Below, one piece after another: positions 33,859 to 42,236 of a DNA stretch of 64,000 nucleotides. Origin of the DNA: an uncultured Oscillospiraceae bacterium (GTDB lineage: Bacteria; Bacillota; Clostridia; Oscillospirales; Oscillospiraceae); assembly GCA_947629795.1 (NCBI GenBank), contig CANRFC010000008.1, forward strand, positions 1 through 64,000, in the 5' to 3' direction. A model generated the notes under the pieces. The model was given only the letters and a program-made list of their open reading frames with translations, was not told the DNA's origin and searched no databases. Both the position numbers and the translations under genes were made by a program. How positions within the stretch are numbered: the first letter of the stretch is position 1; each line of letters begins with the position of its first letter.

Positions 33859-35079
33859 TCATTCTCCTTTTCCAGGGCTGTCGGCCCTTCCGTTCACCGT
33901 GCAGGAGAGGTCTCCGTCGGAGACCTTCAAGTTCAGTTCATCGCCAGGGGCGGCGTCCTTCACCGACCGGACCACCCCCAGGGGCCCCCGGGCGATGGCG
34001 TAGCCCCGTGAGAGGACCTTCAGGGGGCTCAGGGCGTCCAGAGAAGCCGCCAGGCGGGCGAACCGCTCCCGGTCCTCCCCCAGGGCGGCAGTGAGCGCGT
34101 GGGTCAGCCGGTCCCGCTGGTAGTCCAGCAGCACCCGGCGGTCCTGGACCCAGGTCATGGGGTCCTGGAGGGCCCGGCACCGGGAGAACCGATCCAGCCG
34201 GATGCGCTCCTGGCGCAGCCGCTCCCCGCCGGCCTTGGCCAGACGGCGTTTCAGGTAGTCCAGGCGGGCATACTCCTCATTCTGGTCGGGCACCGCCAGC
34301 TCGGCGGCGTTGGAGGGGGTGGCGGCCCGCAGGTCGGCCACGTAGTCGGCGATGGTCACGTCGGGCTCGTGGCCCACGGCGGAGATGACGGGGATCTCCG
34401 AGGCGTAGATGGCCCGGGCCACCCCCTCGTCGTTGAAGCACCACAGGTCCTCCATGGACCCGCCTCCCCGGCCGGTGATGATGAGGTCGGCCAGGCGGTA
34501 GGCGTTGACCCAGGCGATGGCCCCGGCGATCTCGGCCGGAGCCTCGGCGCCCTGGACCCGGCAGGGGACCACATAGGCCTCCGCCATGGGCCACCGGGCC
34601 CCCAAGATGCGGAGCATGTCCCGCACCGCTGCCCCCGCGGGAGAGGTCACCAGGGCGATGCGTTTGGGGTACTTGGGAAGGGGCTTTTTGTGCTCCAGGT
34701 CGAAGAGCCCTTCGGCAGAGAGCCTGGCCTTAAGCTGCTCAAAGGCCACATGGAGGTCCCCCACCCCGTCGGGCTGGAGGACCGAGACATAGAGCTGATA
34801 GGCCCCGTCCCTGGGGAAGACGGTGATGCGGCCGTAGGCCACCACCATCATGCCGCTCTGGGGCCGGAAGCGGAGGGAGGAGGCCTCCCGCCGGAACAGG
34901 ACGCAGCGGATGGCGCCCCCCTCGTCCTTCAGGGAAAAGTAGTGATGGCCCGAGGGATAGACCTTGTAGTTGGAGATCTCCCCCCGGATGAACACTCCGG
35001 TGAGGACCCTGTCGGAGTCCAGCATCCCCTTGATGTAGTTGTTGATCTGGGTGACCGAATAGACCGGGCGGGCATTCAT
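33859..35079 (-). CDS. xseA: Exodeoxyribonuclease VII large subunit
   Basis: 406 residues. N-terminal OB-fold (about 1-100: VTQINNYIKGMLDSD, GEISNYK, HYFSLKDE), catalytic core with TSPAGAAVRDML and GRGGGSMEDLWCFND, and a C-terminal coiled coil. With XseB it degrades single-stranded DNA to oligonucleotides. Its start overlaps the stop of the TsaD-like gene by four bases. Confidence 0.96.
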   Translation of the reverse strand: MNARPVYSVTQINNYIKGMLDSDRVLTGVFIRGEISNYKVYPSGHHYFSLKDEGGAIRCVLFRREASSLRFRPQSGMMVVAYGRITVFPRDGAYQLYVSVLQPDGVGDLHVAFEQLKARLSAEGLFDLEHKKPLPKYPKRIALVTSPAGAAVRDMLRILGARWPMAEAYVVPCRVQGAEAPAEIAGAIAWVNAYRLADLIITGRGGGSMEDLWCFNDEGVARAIYASEIPVISAVGHEPDVTIADYVADLRAATPSNAAELAVPDQNEEYARLDYLKRRLAKAGGERLRQERIRLDRFSRCRALQDPMTWVQDRRVLLDYQRDRLTHALTAALGEDRERFARLAASLDALSPLKVLSRGYAIARGPLGVVRSVKDAAPGDELNLKVSDGDLSCTVNGRADSPGKGE

Positions 35080-36008
35080 CCCTCACCGCCCCCTTCCAGC
35101 AGGCGGCGGCCCAGGATGGCCACCCCCAGAGCGTTGTCGGTGGAATACCGCGGCTCAGCGAAAATAGCCTGACAGGATCCCGTCAGCACATCCCGCAGCC
35201 GGGAGTTGGAGGCCACGCCCCCCGAGCAGAGCAGGGGCAGGCCGGGGTGGGCGTTCCGGGCGGCCGCGGTGACCTTCCGGATGACCCCGGCCAGGGTGTC
35301 TACGGTAAAAGCCGCCACGGCAGTGGAGTCGGCCCCGCCGGCAAGCAGCGCTTGGACCTGGTTCTCCATGCCGGACAGGGAGAACTCCAGGCCGTTCACT
35401 TTCACATCAAAAGGCCTGGGCCGCTCCCGGGCCTGCTGGGAGAGGGCATCCAGGGCCTTCCCCGCCGGGAAATCCAGGCCCAGCATCACCCCCGCCCGGT
35501 CGATGAGCTGCCCCGCCGCGATGTCGGTGGTGCCGCCGATGCGTTGGGCACGGACGTTGGCCCCCTGGGGCTCCACGTACAAGAGCTCGGTGGTGCCCCC
35601 CGAGAGATGCCAGGCCAGGAAGGGCCGCTCCAACAAATCGAGCCGCCCGGCGGACCAGGCGGCAGCGGCCAGATGTCCCTGCTGGTGGGAGACGGCAAAG
35701 AAGGGCACCCCAAAAGCGGAGGCCAGGCTCCGCCCCAGGCTCTCTCCCGCCAGGAAACAGGGCATATAAGAGCCCTCCACCGCCCGGGGGCGGGTGGAGG
35801 CACACACGGCGGAGATCTCCTTCAGCTCCCCCAGCTCCTCAAGCCGCCCGGGCAGCGCCTTCACATGCTGGAACAGGGCGTCGGACTGGCGAAGGCCCTT
35901 CTCCCCCGGCCGTACCTCCAGGAGCTTGCCGGAATTGCGGCCGGTCCGGCCGTCAAAGAGGGCGGCGGAGGTGGTGTAGTTGCTGGTGTCCAGCCCCAAG
36001 ACCGTCAT
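35076..36008 (-). CDS. TsaD/Kae1-like protein (M22 'glycoprotease' paralogue)
   Basis: 310 residues with the ASKHA fold: LGLDTSNYTTSAALFDG at the N-terminus, the metal motif HQQGH (in VSHQQGHLAAA) that corresponds to HxxxH of TsaD, and LCSGGVASNSRLRD. It is shorter and clearly divergent from canonical TsaD, which makes the t6A tRNA modification, so I read it as the paralogue often found beside nusB and xseA in Clostridia. Its role is unknown. ATG 36008 overlaps the nusB stop. Confidence 0.8.
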   Translation of the reverse strand: MTVLGLDTSNYTTSAALFDGRTGRNSGKLLEVRPGEKGLRQSDALFQHVKALPGRLEELGELKEISAVCASTRPRAVEGSYMPCFLAGESLGRSLASAFGVPFFAVSHQQGHLAAAAWSAGRLDLLERPFLAWHLSGGTTELLYVEPQGANVRAQRIGGTTDIAAGQLIDRAGVMLGLDFPAGKALDALSQQARERPRPFDVKVNGLEFSLSGMENQVQALLAGGADSTAVAAFTVDTLAGVIRKVTAAARNAHPGLPLLCSGGVASNSRLRDVLTGSCQAIFAEPRYSTDNALGVAILGRRLLEGGGEG

Positions 36009-36493
36009 GCCTGGGGCGCCTCCCCGGCGGGGGCCTCCGGGACGGTCTCCCCCAGCTCCTGGCGGACGAAGGAGCCCAGGATGCCGTTGACAAAGGCGCA
36101 CAGCTCGCTCTCCTCGTAGTGTTTGGTGAGCTCCACCGCCTCGTTGATGGCGGCGGCGTTGGGCACGTCGCCCATGTATAAAATTTCAAACAGGCACACC
36201 CGCAGGATGGACACCACCACCCGGGGGATGCGGCTGATCTTCCAGCCGATGGCGTACTTGGAGATGTAGCCGTCCAGCTCCTCCCGCTTCTCATCCACGC
36301 CCCGGACCAGGGTCTCGATATAGGCCCGCTGCTCCACATTGGGAAACTCGGCGTACAGCGGCTCCTCCTGGCCGATGAGCTCAAAGGTCCGGCGGGTCAG
36401 AGCCTGGGCAAGGAGCTCGTCGGGGCTGAGCTGAGAAAAGCCCATCTCGAAGACGAGATGGACGGCGATCTCCCGGGCGGCGCTTCTGGTCAT
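36005..36493 (-). CDS. nusB: Transcription antitermination factor NusB
   Basis: 162 residues, all-helical. N-terminal SAAREIAVHLVFEM and C-terminal PNAAAINEAVELTKHY ... FVNGIL are NusB hallmarks. It binds boxA RNA with NusE during rRNA transcription. Normal NusB is about 135-145 residues; this has a short Pro/Ala/Glu tail. First gene of the long minus-strand run to dnaE. Confidence 0.95.
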   Translation of the reverse strand: MTRSAAREIAVHLVFEMGFSQLSPDELLAQALTRRTFELIGQEEPLYAEFPNVEQRAYIETLVRGVDEKREELDGYISKYAIGWKISRIPRVVVSILRVCLFEILYMGDVPNAAAINEAVELTKHYEESELCAFVNGILGSFVRQELGETVPEAPAGEAPQA

Positions 36494-36554
36494 GGGGGTC
36501 CCTCCCTAACATCAGGCCCAAGGGCCTGGATATCCATTTTCAAGTGTATATACG

Positions 36555-36583
36555 ATTATACACGCTTATATGCAAAAAGAAAA
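36555..36583 (-). promoter_or_regulatory. Probable promoter of the nusB operon
   Basis: Minus strand perfect TATAAT (36560-36555), 17-base spacer, weak TTTTCT (36583-36578). It overlaps the tail of the upstream terminator. A GGCCCTTGGGCC palindrome follows in the leader. Confidence 0.55.
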
Positions 36584-36607
36584 GCCCCTTTTCAAAAAAG
36601 GAGCTTT
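36572..36607 (-). terminator. Second of two tandem terminators after the Asp23-family gene
   Basis: AAAGCTCC.TTTT and AAAAGGGGCTTT pair on the minus strand and are followed by TCTTTTTGC. Confidence 0.65.
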
Positions 36608-36617
36608 CTTTTTTTCA

Positions 36618-36659
36618 CGGCAAAACGCCTGGGACGGGGGAAGCCCTCGTCCCAGGCGT
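36618..36659 (-). terminator. First of two tandem terminators after the Asp23-family gene
   Basis: 11-bp perfect stem CGCCTGGGACG / CGTCCCAGGCG, extended by an A-T pair, then TTTTGCC on the minus strand. It insulates the spoIIIA transcript from nusB. Confidence 0.8.
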
Positions 36660-36672
36660 GTACAGCCCTTGC

Positions 36673-37062
36673 TCAGCCCTGGGCGGCCTTCCGGGGATGC
36701 TCGAAGGTGACCCCGGCCACGTGGATGTTCACCGCCTCCACCGTGAAGCCGGTGGCGTTCTCGATGGCGGCGCACACGGCGTTCTGGGCGGCCTTGGCCA
36801 CCTCCTGGACGGAGGAGCCGTAGCGCACCAGGATGGACAGGTCCACGGCCACAGTGCTCTCGCTCACCGTCACCCGGACCCCCCGGCTCAGGTTCTTCTT
36901 GCCCAGCATCTCGGCCAGGTTGGAGCCCAGATTCCCCGCCAGAGAGCCCACGCCCTCCACGTCCAGCACGGCGGCGGCGGCAGTGACGGCCAGCACGTCC
37001 TCGGAGATATGGATGGCGCCCAGCTCATCGGGGCAGGAGATGTATTCCTTGCTGTCTGCCAT
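36673..37062 (-). CDS. Asp23/Gls24 family envelope stress response protein
   Basis: 129 residues. GAIHISEDVLAVTAAAAVLDVEGV and the central RGVRVTVSESTVAVDLSILV followed by QEVAKAAQNAV match the family (Bacillus YqhY/YloU), which affects envelope or fatty-acid homeostasis at the membrane. ATG 37062 is chosen over GTG 37071, which nearly touches AAGGA. It is last after spoIIIAH (111-bp gap); yqhY also sits between spoIIIAH and nusB in Bacillus, so the order is conserved. Confidence 0.9.
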   Translation of the reverse strand: MADSKEYISCPDELGAIHISEDVLAVTAAAAVLDVEGVGSLAGNLGSNLAEMLGKKNLSRGVRVTVSESTVAVDLSILVRYGSSVQEVAKAAQNAVCAAIENATGFTVEAVNIHVAGVTFEHPRKAAQG

Positions 37063-37173
37063 GGTTTTCACGTTCCTTTCCTGTGGTAAACAAGTCGGCT
37101 CGATGGATAGTTGCTATTATTATACCACATAAAGGAGAAAAAACAACCTCGAATTTCGCTCCCGCCGGCGCTG

Positions 37174-37755
37174 TTACCCCTGGGCCTCGATGATGGTGAT
37201 CTGAGACGCCGGGACCCCGGTCTCATTGGTGACGATCTCGGTGATCCGGGCGGCGTCGGCGTCCTGAAGGCCGTTCTCGGTGGCCGAGACCACCACCGAC
37301 ACCCCGCCGTCGCTGATGAAGGTCACGCAGTCGTCGTAGCCCTTGGCGATGATGAGGTTCTCGATCTGGGCCTCCGAGACGGTGGCGTCGGCCAGGGTCT
37401 CGATGGCCGCCCCGGCCTCGGCCCGGGCTCCCTCTTCGGCGGTCTCGCTGTCCATGGTGTCCCGGAGCATGGCCAGGGCGCTGTCCCGGGCCTGCTGGCG
37501 GTTGAGCCGGGCCGAGGCGAAGTACCCGGTGGACACCCCGGTGGGGGCGGGCGTCCCGCTCTCGGCGGGGGCGGTCGAGCCTGAGGGCTGGGCCGAGGGC
37601 AGCAGGGCGTCGCTCTTGGCCCCCACCATCTCAGCCTGGCCCAGGGTCTTCCCCACGTCGGCGTCCTCGATGTGGTAGGACCAGTTGAGATACACCGCCA
37701 CGCACACGAACAGGACGATGGCGGCCACCACCGCGTTGCGCTTCCAGAGCTTCAT
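37174..37755 (-). CDS. spoIIIAH: Stage III sporulation protein AH
   Basis: 193 residues. A single N-terminal membrane anchor (about 8-28) precedes a Ser/Thr/Pro-rich linker (about 55-75) and the YscJ/FliF-like domain (about 85-193: NRQQARDSALAMLRD, VSEAQIENLIIAKGYDDCV, TNETGVPASQITII). SpoIIIAH in the mother-cell membrane pairs with forespore SpoIIQ to form the feeding channel. ATG 37755 follows GGGGAGG. Confidence 0.96.
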   Translation of the reverse strand: MKLWKRNAVVAAIVLFVCVAVYLNWSYHIEDADVGKTLGQAEMVGAKSDALLPSAQPSGSTAPAESGTPAPTGVSTGYFASARLNRQQARDSALAMLRDTMDSETAEEGARAEAGAAIETLADATVSEAQIENLIIAKGYDDCVTFISDGGVSVVVSATENGLQDADAARITEIVTNETGVPASQITIIEAQG

Positions 37756-37849
37756 AGCAATTCCTCCCCAAATTTTCCTATATTGTTTGGATATCCTTCT
37801 CCCCCGTCTCCCGGCCGGAGGCGGGCGGCGGACCAAGTTCACAGGCGGC

Positions 37850-38362
37850 TCACCCGCCCTTGCAGACCGAGATGCGGTCCGCCCCCAGACCGGTGAGGGC
37901 AGAGACCGCCTGGGTCAGGGCCAGCCTGACCTGGGGCTGCCCCGCCCCGGGAGAGACCACCAGGGCCCCCCGGTATCCGGGGGAGAGCTGCTGGAGCTCC
38001 ACCGCCCTCTCGCTGCCGGAGCCCTGATCGGCCAGCACCACCGTGCTCTCCTCCTGGGTCTCCTCTCCGCTCCACTTGGAGGAGGTGTCCCTGGCCACCA
38101 CCTGCCGGGGTCCCCCCTCCAGGGTGAGCACCACCGTCACCTCCCCCGCCCCCTCCACCTGGGAGAGGGCCTTTTCCAGCTTTTTCTCCAGCTCCCCGGT
38201 CTCGAAGAGGCCCGTTTGGAGCACCTCCGCCGTCTCCTTTGTCCCCCCTCCGTCCCCCGTGGGCCAGAGGAGGAGCACCACCCCCACCGCCGCCACCAGC
38301 AGGACGTATTTGTACTTCTCCAGGGCCTTGGCCAATCGTTCGGCCCATTCCTTTCCCTTCAT
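37850..38362 (-). CDS. spoIIIAG: Stage III sporulation protein AG
   Basis: 170 residues: short cytoplasmic N-terminus, one membrane segment (about 17-34, YKYVLLVAAVGVVLLLWP), then the ring-building domain with GAGEVTVVLTLEGG and the C-terminal SPGYRGALVVSPGAG. SpoIIIAG forms the large secretin-like ring of the feeding channel. ATG 38362 overlaps the spoIIIAF stop. Confidence 0.95.
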   Translation of the reverse strand: MKGKEWAERLAKALEKYKYVLLVAAVGVVLLLWPTGDGGGTKETAEVLQTGLFETGELEKKLEKALSQVEGAGEVTVVLTLEGGPRQVVARDTSSKWSGEETQEESTVVLADQGSGSERAVELQQLSPGYRGALVVSPGAGQPQVRLALTQAVSALTGLGADRISVCKGG

Positions 38363-38838
38363 GGCTCCCCCTCTCTCCAGCTCTGGCGCTCCGGAGGGAT
38401 GTTCAGCTCCTCCTCCAGCGCCGCCGAGAGCTTCCTTTGCTGTGCCGGCGTCCACGTCCCGGTGAGCTCCACGCTCCACGGGACGTCCCAGCCGTTCTCA
38501 TCGGGACCCACGGTGACCGCGGCGGTGACCGCCGCCCCCAGACCGGCCCCTTTGTCCGCAATATATGCGGCGGTCTTTTCGGCTATGACCTGGTTTTGGA
38601 CGTCCCTGACGCTTTGGGCGGCGTCCCCAGTCTCCACCAGGCCGTATCCCGCCGCCGTCACCGCCAGGGCCTCCCAGTCCAGCCGCCCCAGGGGCCCCAG
38701 GGCCGACAGGAGGAGCACCAGCCCTCCCACCAGCCGCAGGACCTTCTTCACCGCCCCCTCGGGGGTGAGGGAGAGGGCCAGGGCCACCGCCAGGGCCGCC
38801 GCCGTCACCCCCAGCAGCCACTCCCGCAGAAGGCTCAT
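38359..38838 (-). CDS. spoIIIAF: Stage III sporulation protein AF
   Basis: 159 residues. Two N-terminal membrane helices (about 8-24 and 34-50), then a soluble domain with VWSVELTG and a C-terminal RKLSAALEEELNIP helix. Identified by position between AE and AG and by topology. Overlaps both neighbours by four bases. Confidence 0.92.
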   Translation of the reverse strand: MSLLREWLLGVTAAALAVALALSLTPEGAVKKVLRLVGGLVLLLSALGPLGRLDWEALAVTAAGYGLVETGDAAQSVRDVQNQVIAEKTAAYIADKGAGLGAAVTAAVTVGPDENGWDVPWSVELTGTWTPAQQRKLSAALEEELNIPPERQSWREGEP

Positions 38839-39935
38839 GGGCTCACCGCCTTGATGGAAGTGATGATGGCGATGTACAGAATGGCTGCCCCCGTCCCGGT
38901 CATGCCCAGCTCCAGGGCGAAGGCCGAGCCCACCGCGTCGATGAGCCCCGACAGGGGCCCCGGGGTCACCGTGGCCGCCAGGGCCGCCGTGAGCTTGTAG
39001 ACCAGATAGTGGCACCCCAGGCGCAGGAAGGGAGCGAAGCACACCCCCAGCACCGCCAGCAGCCCCACCACTCCCACCGAGCTCTTGAGTACCCCCGCCC
39101 CGGCCACCACGGTCTCCGAGGCGTCGGAGAGGATGCCCCCCACCACCGGGACCATCCCCGAGATGGCGGTGCGGGCGGCCTTCTGGGCCAGGGCGTCGGC
39201 GTTTCCCGACACCGCCCCGGTCACCGACAGGTAGAGCACGAACCCGGTGACCAGGGCGGAGAGGAGCCCGGTGACCGCCCACTTGAGCAGAGCCGCCAGC
39301 CGGCTCAGTCCCTGGCAGTCCACGGCGGCGTGGCCCACCGAGGCGGCCACGTAGCCGTAGACCAGGGGGCTGAGCAGGCTGTTGGTCACCGCCAGCAAAA
39401 GGGTGAGGAACATGAGCGTGGCGCTCTGCCTTGCGGCGGCGGAGATGGGGGTCCCGGCGGCGGCGCAGGCCGCCGTCACCACCGGCATCAGCAGGGCGGA
39501 AAAGCCCTGGAGCTCCTCCAGGGCCGCCCGCCCCAGGCCCATGAGGGTATGTACGTCGGCGGCGGCGATGGCGGCGATGGCCGCCGCCCCCGCCAGCCGG
39601 GCCGGGTCCAGGCCCCCGTCGCTCCCCAGGGTGTCCCCCACCTGCCGGGTGAGCCCGCACAGCAGGCACACCGTGAGCAAGGCCACCCCGCTGCCCAACG
39701 CCCCCCGGAGGGCGCTCCCCGCCTGCTCGCCGCCCTGTTCCAGGATGGCCCGGGCCCCGGCGGCAAAGTCCCCGGGGGCAATGTCCTCCAGGTCCAGGTA
39801 GCCGTCCAGGTACTCCTCCGCCACCCGGGAGAGCTTGTCCACCCCCAGTTCCTCCTCCAAGGCCCCCTCCACCCCCGCCGCGGCGGCGGGAAGGGTGAGG
39901 CACCCCAGAAGGAGCAGGACCAGCAGCCCCCTCAT
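38835..39935 (-). CDS. spoIIIAE: Stage III sporulation protein AE
   Basis: 366 residues with a signal peptide (about 1-20) and roughly eight membrane segments. Conserved stretch GAVSGNADALAQKAARTAISGMVPVVGGILSDASETV is the family signature. It is a membrane component of the SpoIIIA export-like apparatus. ATG 39935 overlaps spoIIIAD (ATGA). Confidence 0.95.
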   Translation of the reverse strand: MRGLLVLLLLGCLTLPAAAAGVEGALEEELGVDKLSRVAEEYLDGYLDLEDIAPGDFAAGARAILEQGGEQAGSALRGALGSGVALLTVCLLCGLTRQVGDTLGSDGGLDPARLAGAAAIAAIAAADVHTLMGLGRAALEELQGFSALLMPVVTAACAAAGTPISAAARQSATLMFLTLLLAVTNSLLSPLVYGYVAASVGHAAVDCQGLSRLAALLKWAVTGLLSALVTGFVLYLSVTGAVSGNADALAQKAARTAISGMVPVVGGILSDASETVVAGAGVLKSSVGVVGLLAVLGVCFAPFLRLGCHYLVYKLTAALAATVTPGPLSGLIDAVGSAFALELGMTGTGAAILYIAIITSIKAVSP

Positions 39936-40315
39936 AATAAGCCCTGGAGGGTGTCGAAGACGGTCTCTACCAGGGGCAGAGCGGTGAAGAGGGCCAGGGC
40001 GGCCCCGGCGGTCTCCAGAAAGGCGGCCACGCCCCCCTCCCCCGCGTCCCGGCACACCGCGGCCCCCAGCCGGGTAAAGACCCCGATGCCCACGATCTTC
40101 ACCACCCCGCGCCACACCTGGACCGAGATCCCCGCCTGCCGGGCCAGGGAGTCCATGAGCCCCCGCACCGCCGAGAGGGCGTCCAGAGCCTCCCACAGCA
40201 GCAGGCACCCCGCCGTCAGGGACAGGCACAGGGCGATCTCCGGGACCTGCTTTTTCAGGATGAGGGCGCACAGGGCGGCAATTACCGCGATGGCGCACAG
40301 CCTTCCCATCTCCAT
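39932..40315 (-). CDS. spoIIIAD: Stage III sporulation protein AD
   Basis: 127 residues, four membrane helices. LILKKQVPEIALCLSLTAG and VWRGVVKIVGIGVFTRLGAAVCRDAGE are typical of SpoIIIAD. Lies 6 bp after spoIIIAC. Confidence 0.95.
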   Translation of the reverse strand: MEMGRLCAIAVIAALCALILKKQVPEIALCLSLTAGCLLLWEALDALSAVRGLMDSLARQAGISVQVWRGVVKIVGIGVFTRLGAAVCRDAGEGGVAAFLETAGAALALFTALPLVETVFDTLQGLL

Positions 40316-40321
40316 GGCCGC

Positions 40322-40516
40322 TCATAGCCCGAACAGCCCCTTGACCAGGGCGAACAGGTCGCTGATCTTCTGGACCACCATCATCAGCACCACCACCAGC
40401 CCCGCCAGGGTGGTGAGCATGGCCTGCTCGTCCCGGCCGGAGCGGGAGAGGACCTGGTTGAGGACCGCCACCAGGATGCCAATGGCGGCGATGCGAAAGA
40501 TAAAGTCAACGTCCAT
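40322..40516 (-). CDS. spoIIIAC: Stage III sporulation protein AC
   Basis: 64 residues, two membrane helices. IGILVAVLNQVLSRSGRDEQAMLTTLAGLV is strongly conserved; the arginine-rich loop after the first helix is diagnostic. ATG 40516 has AGGGAAGAG upstream. Confidence 0.95.
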   Translation of the reverse strand: MDVDFIFRIAAIGILVAVLNQVLSRSGRDEQAMLTTLAGLVVVLMMVVQKISDLFALVKGLFGL

Positions 40517-40538
40517 TCTCTTCCCTCTTTCCTTCGTT

Positions 40539-41048
40539 TTACAATAGGACCACCGCCAGCAGCAGCCCCAGAGTAAGTCCCACGGCGGCGTAGGAGCGTC
40601 CCTCCTCCCGCCGCCGGGCCGCAAGCCGCCGGGCGGTCTCCTCCAGCTCCCGCCGGGCGGCGGCTGCCGCCTGGGTCTGGGCCTCCACGTCGTACCGCCC
40701 CAGCACCGCCCCCAGCTCCAGAAGGGGCCGGCGGTCCTCGTCGGTGAGGGCGTCCAGCTTGGCAAGGCCCGCCCTCCACAGCGTGGGAAAGTCCACCTCC
40801 CCCAGCCGGGGCAGACCCCGGGCCACCTCCCGGAAGAGGCCGGCGGCGGGCTCCGGAGCGCTCCGGGCCAGGCGCTCCATGAGCTCGGGGGTGGCCGGGG
40901 CCCGGAGGGCCAGCTCGCTCTCCAGCAGGCCCAGAGCGGCGGCGAGGGCGTTGAGGGCATCCACCCGCCGGGTCAGCTCTCCCGCCGCCCCCAGGCCCAG
41001 AGCCAGCCCGCCCCCTGCCAGGAGGGCCGCCCCCACCAGCTTCAGCAT
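40539..41048 (-). CDS. spoIIIAB: Stage III sporulation protein AB
   Basis: 169 residues. An N-terminal membrane helix, a helical soluble domain related to GspF-type proteins (LLESELALRAPATPELMERLA, LGRYDVEAQ), and a C-terminal membrane helix. Overlaps the end of spoIIIAA by seven bases. Confidence 0.93.
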   Translation of the reverse strand: MLKLVGAALLAGGGLALGLGAAGELTRRVDALNALAAALGLLESELALRAPATPELMERLARSAPEPAAGLFREVARGLPRLGEVDFPTLWRAGLAKLDALTDEDRRPLLELGAVLGRYDVEAQTQAAAAARRELEETARRLAARRREEGRSYAAVGLTLGLLLAVVLL

Positions 41049-41911
41049 GGCAATTCCTCCACGGCATATTGGAAGCCGCCCCCCTCCCGGCGGAGGGTCA
41101 CCAGCCGGTCGAAGAGCCCCCGGCGGAGCAGGTCCCGGTAGAGCCTGCGCCGGCGCAGATCCTCCAGGCTCCCGCCGTGGGCGGTGGCCAGGAGCCGGAC
41201 CCCGCAGTTGGCGCAGGTCTCCAGGGCGGCGCAATCCGCCGGGTCGGTGACCTCGTCGCAGGCCAAAAGCCGGGGGTTCATGCCCCGCAGGAGCATCAGA
41301 AGGCCCTCCGCCTTGGGGAAGCCGTCCAGAATGTCGGTGCGCTCCCCCACGTCGAACTGGGGCTCGCCCCGCCACAGGGCGGCCACCTCCCCCCGCTCGT
41401 CGCACAGCCCCACCCGGACCCCGCCGTCGGACAGCAGCCGCACCAGGTCCCGGAGAAGGGTGGTCTTCCCCGCCCCCGGGGGCGCCAGGAGCAGCGCCCC
41501 CCGGAACGCCCCCAGCTCTTGCAGGACCTCCGCCCCGCAGCCGGGGACCTCCCGGGCGACGCGGATGTTGATGGAAGAAAGGCTCCCCAGGCCCCGGTCC
41601 TGGGCGGCGGCCTGACCGCACAGCCCCAGCCGGCAGCCTCCCCGCAGAGTGAACCACCCCCGGCGCACCTTCTCCAGGGCCGCGTGGGCGCTGGCCTGGG
41701 TGGCGATCTCCAGGACCCGCTCCAGGTCGTCAGTACCCACCTCCGCCGCCCCCTCCAGGGGCAGCTCCTCCTCGCCCATCACCACCGTGGGCCGCCGCAG
41801 GGCCCGCAGACGCAGCTCCTCGGCCCCCTCCCGGACCTGCGCCGGCAGCGCCATGGCCCGCTGCCGCAGCCCCGGGGGCAGCACCGCCGCCGCCCGCTCA
41901 AATGGCTCCAT
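41042..41911 (-). CDS. spoIIIAA: Stage III sporulation protein AA (ATPase)
   Basis: 289 residues, related to secretion ATPases. Walker A is APPGAGKTTLLRD, Walker B region LLACDEV, with SINIRVAREV and LCDERGEVAALWRG before and between. It powers or gates the mother-cell side of the SpoIIIA-SpoIIQ channel. Slightly shorter than the Bacillus protein (307). ATG 41911 follows GAGGAGGGA. First gene of the operon, with a sigma-E-like promoter upstream. Confidence 0.95.
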   Translation of the reverse strand: MEPFERAAAVLPPGLRQRAMALPAQVREGAEELRLRALRRPTVVMGEEELPLEGAAEVGTDDLERVLEIATQASAHAALEKVRRGWFTLRGGCRLGLCGQAAAQDRGLGSLSSINIRVAREVPGCGAEVLQELGAFRGALLLAPPGAGKTTLLRDLVRLLSDGGVRVGLCDERGEVAALWRGEPQFDVGERTDILDGFPKAEGLLMLLRGMNPRLLACDEVTDPADCAALETCANCGVRLLATAHGGSLEDLRRRRLYRDLLRRGLFDRLVTLRREGGGFQYAVEELPC

Positions 41912-41956
41912 CCCCTGTCCCTCCTCTTTGGTATCGCTTCTGTTGTCGCTGAGCTA

Positions 41957-41985
41957 TATCTATGAGGGCTCGTCCCCCGATATGC
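41957..41985 (-). promoter_or_regulatory. Sigma-E-like promoter of the spoIIIA operon
   Basis: Minus strand GCATATC (41985-41979), 14-base spacer, CATAGATA (41964-41957), close to the sigma-E pattern (G-ATAT- at -35 and CATA--AT at -10). Sigma-E control of spoIIIA is established in Bacillus. The -35 starts right after the T run of the upstream hairpin. Confidence 0.5.
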
Positions 41986-42218
41986 AAAAAAGCGCCGGAC
42001 AGCCATATGACTGTCCGGCACTTCAGCCTGTCAAAAAAGCCTTTCCAGGCTTTTTTGACAGGCTGCGCACTTTTTGAACAAGTTCAAAAAGTTGATCAAA
42101 ATAAATGAAAGGGGACCCTGACGGTCCCCTTTCACACTTTTCCTCCCTCCGAAACCTTTGGGCTTTCCCTCTTTTTTGACACTCTGAAGCGCCGGACAGC
42201 CCACGACTGTCGGCGCTT
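41986..42218. repeat. Cluster of five hairpins between spoIIIAA and gpsA
   Basis: No gene in this 325-bp interval. Hairpins: 41992-42021 (9 bp plus, followed on the minus strand by CTTTTTTGC, a good terminator); 42024-42065 (19-bp perfect stem with a TTCC loop); 42069-42092 (11-bp perfect stem); 42107-42133 (11-bp perfect stem); 42187-42218 (12 bp with one bulge). The first and last are similar to each other (both contain AAGCGCCGGACAGCC), so the block looks like a composite repeat. Confidence 0.8.
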
Positions 42219-42236
42219 TCTTTTGATTGGGTGGGT

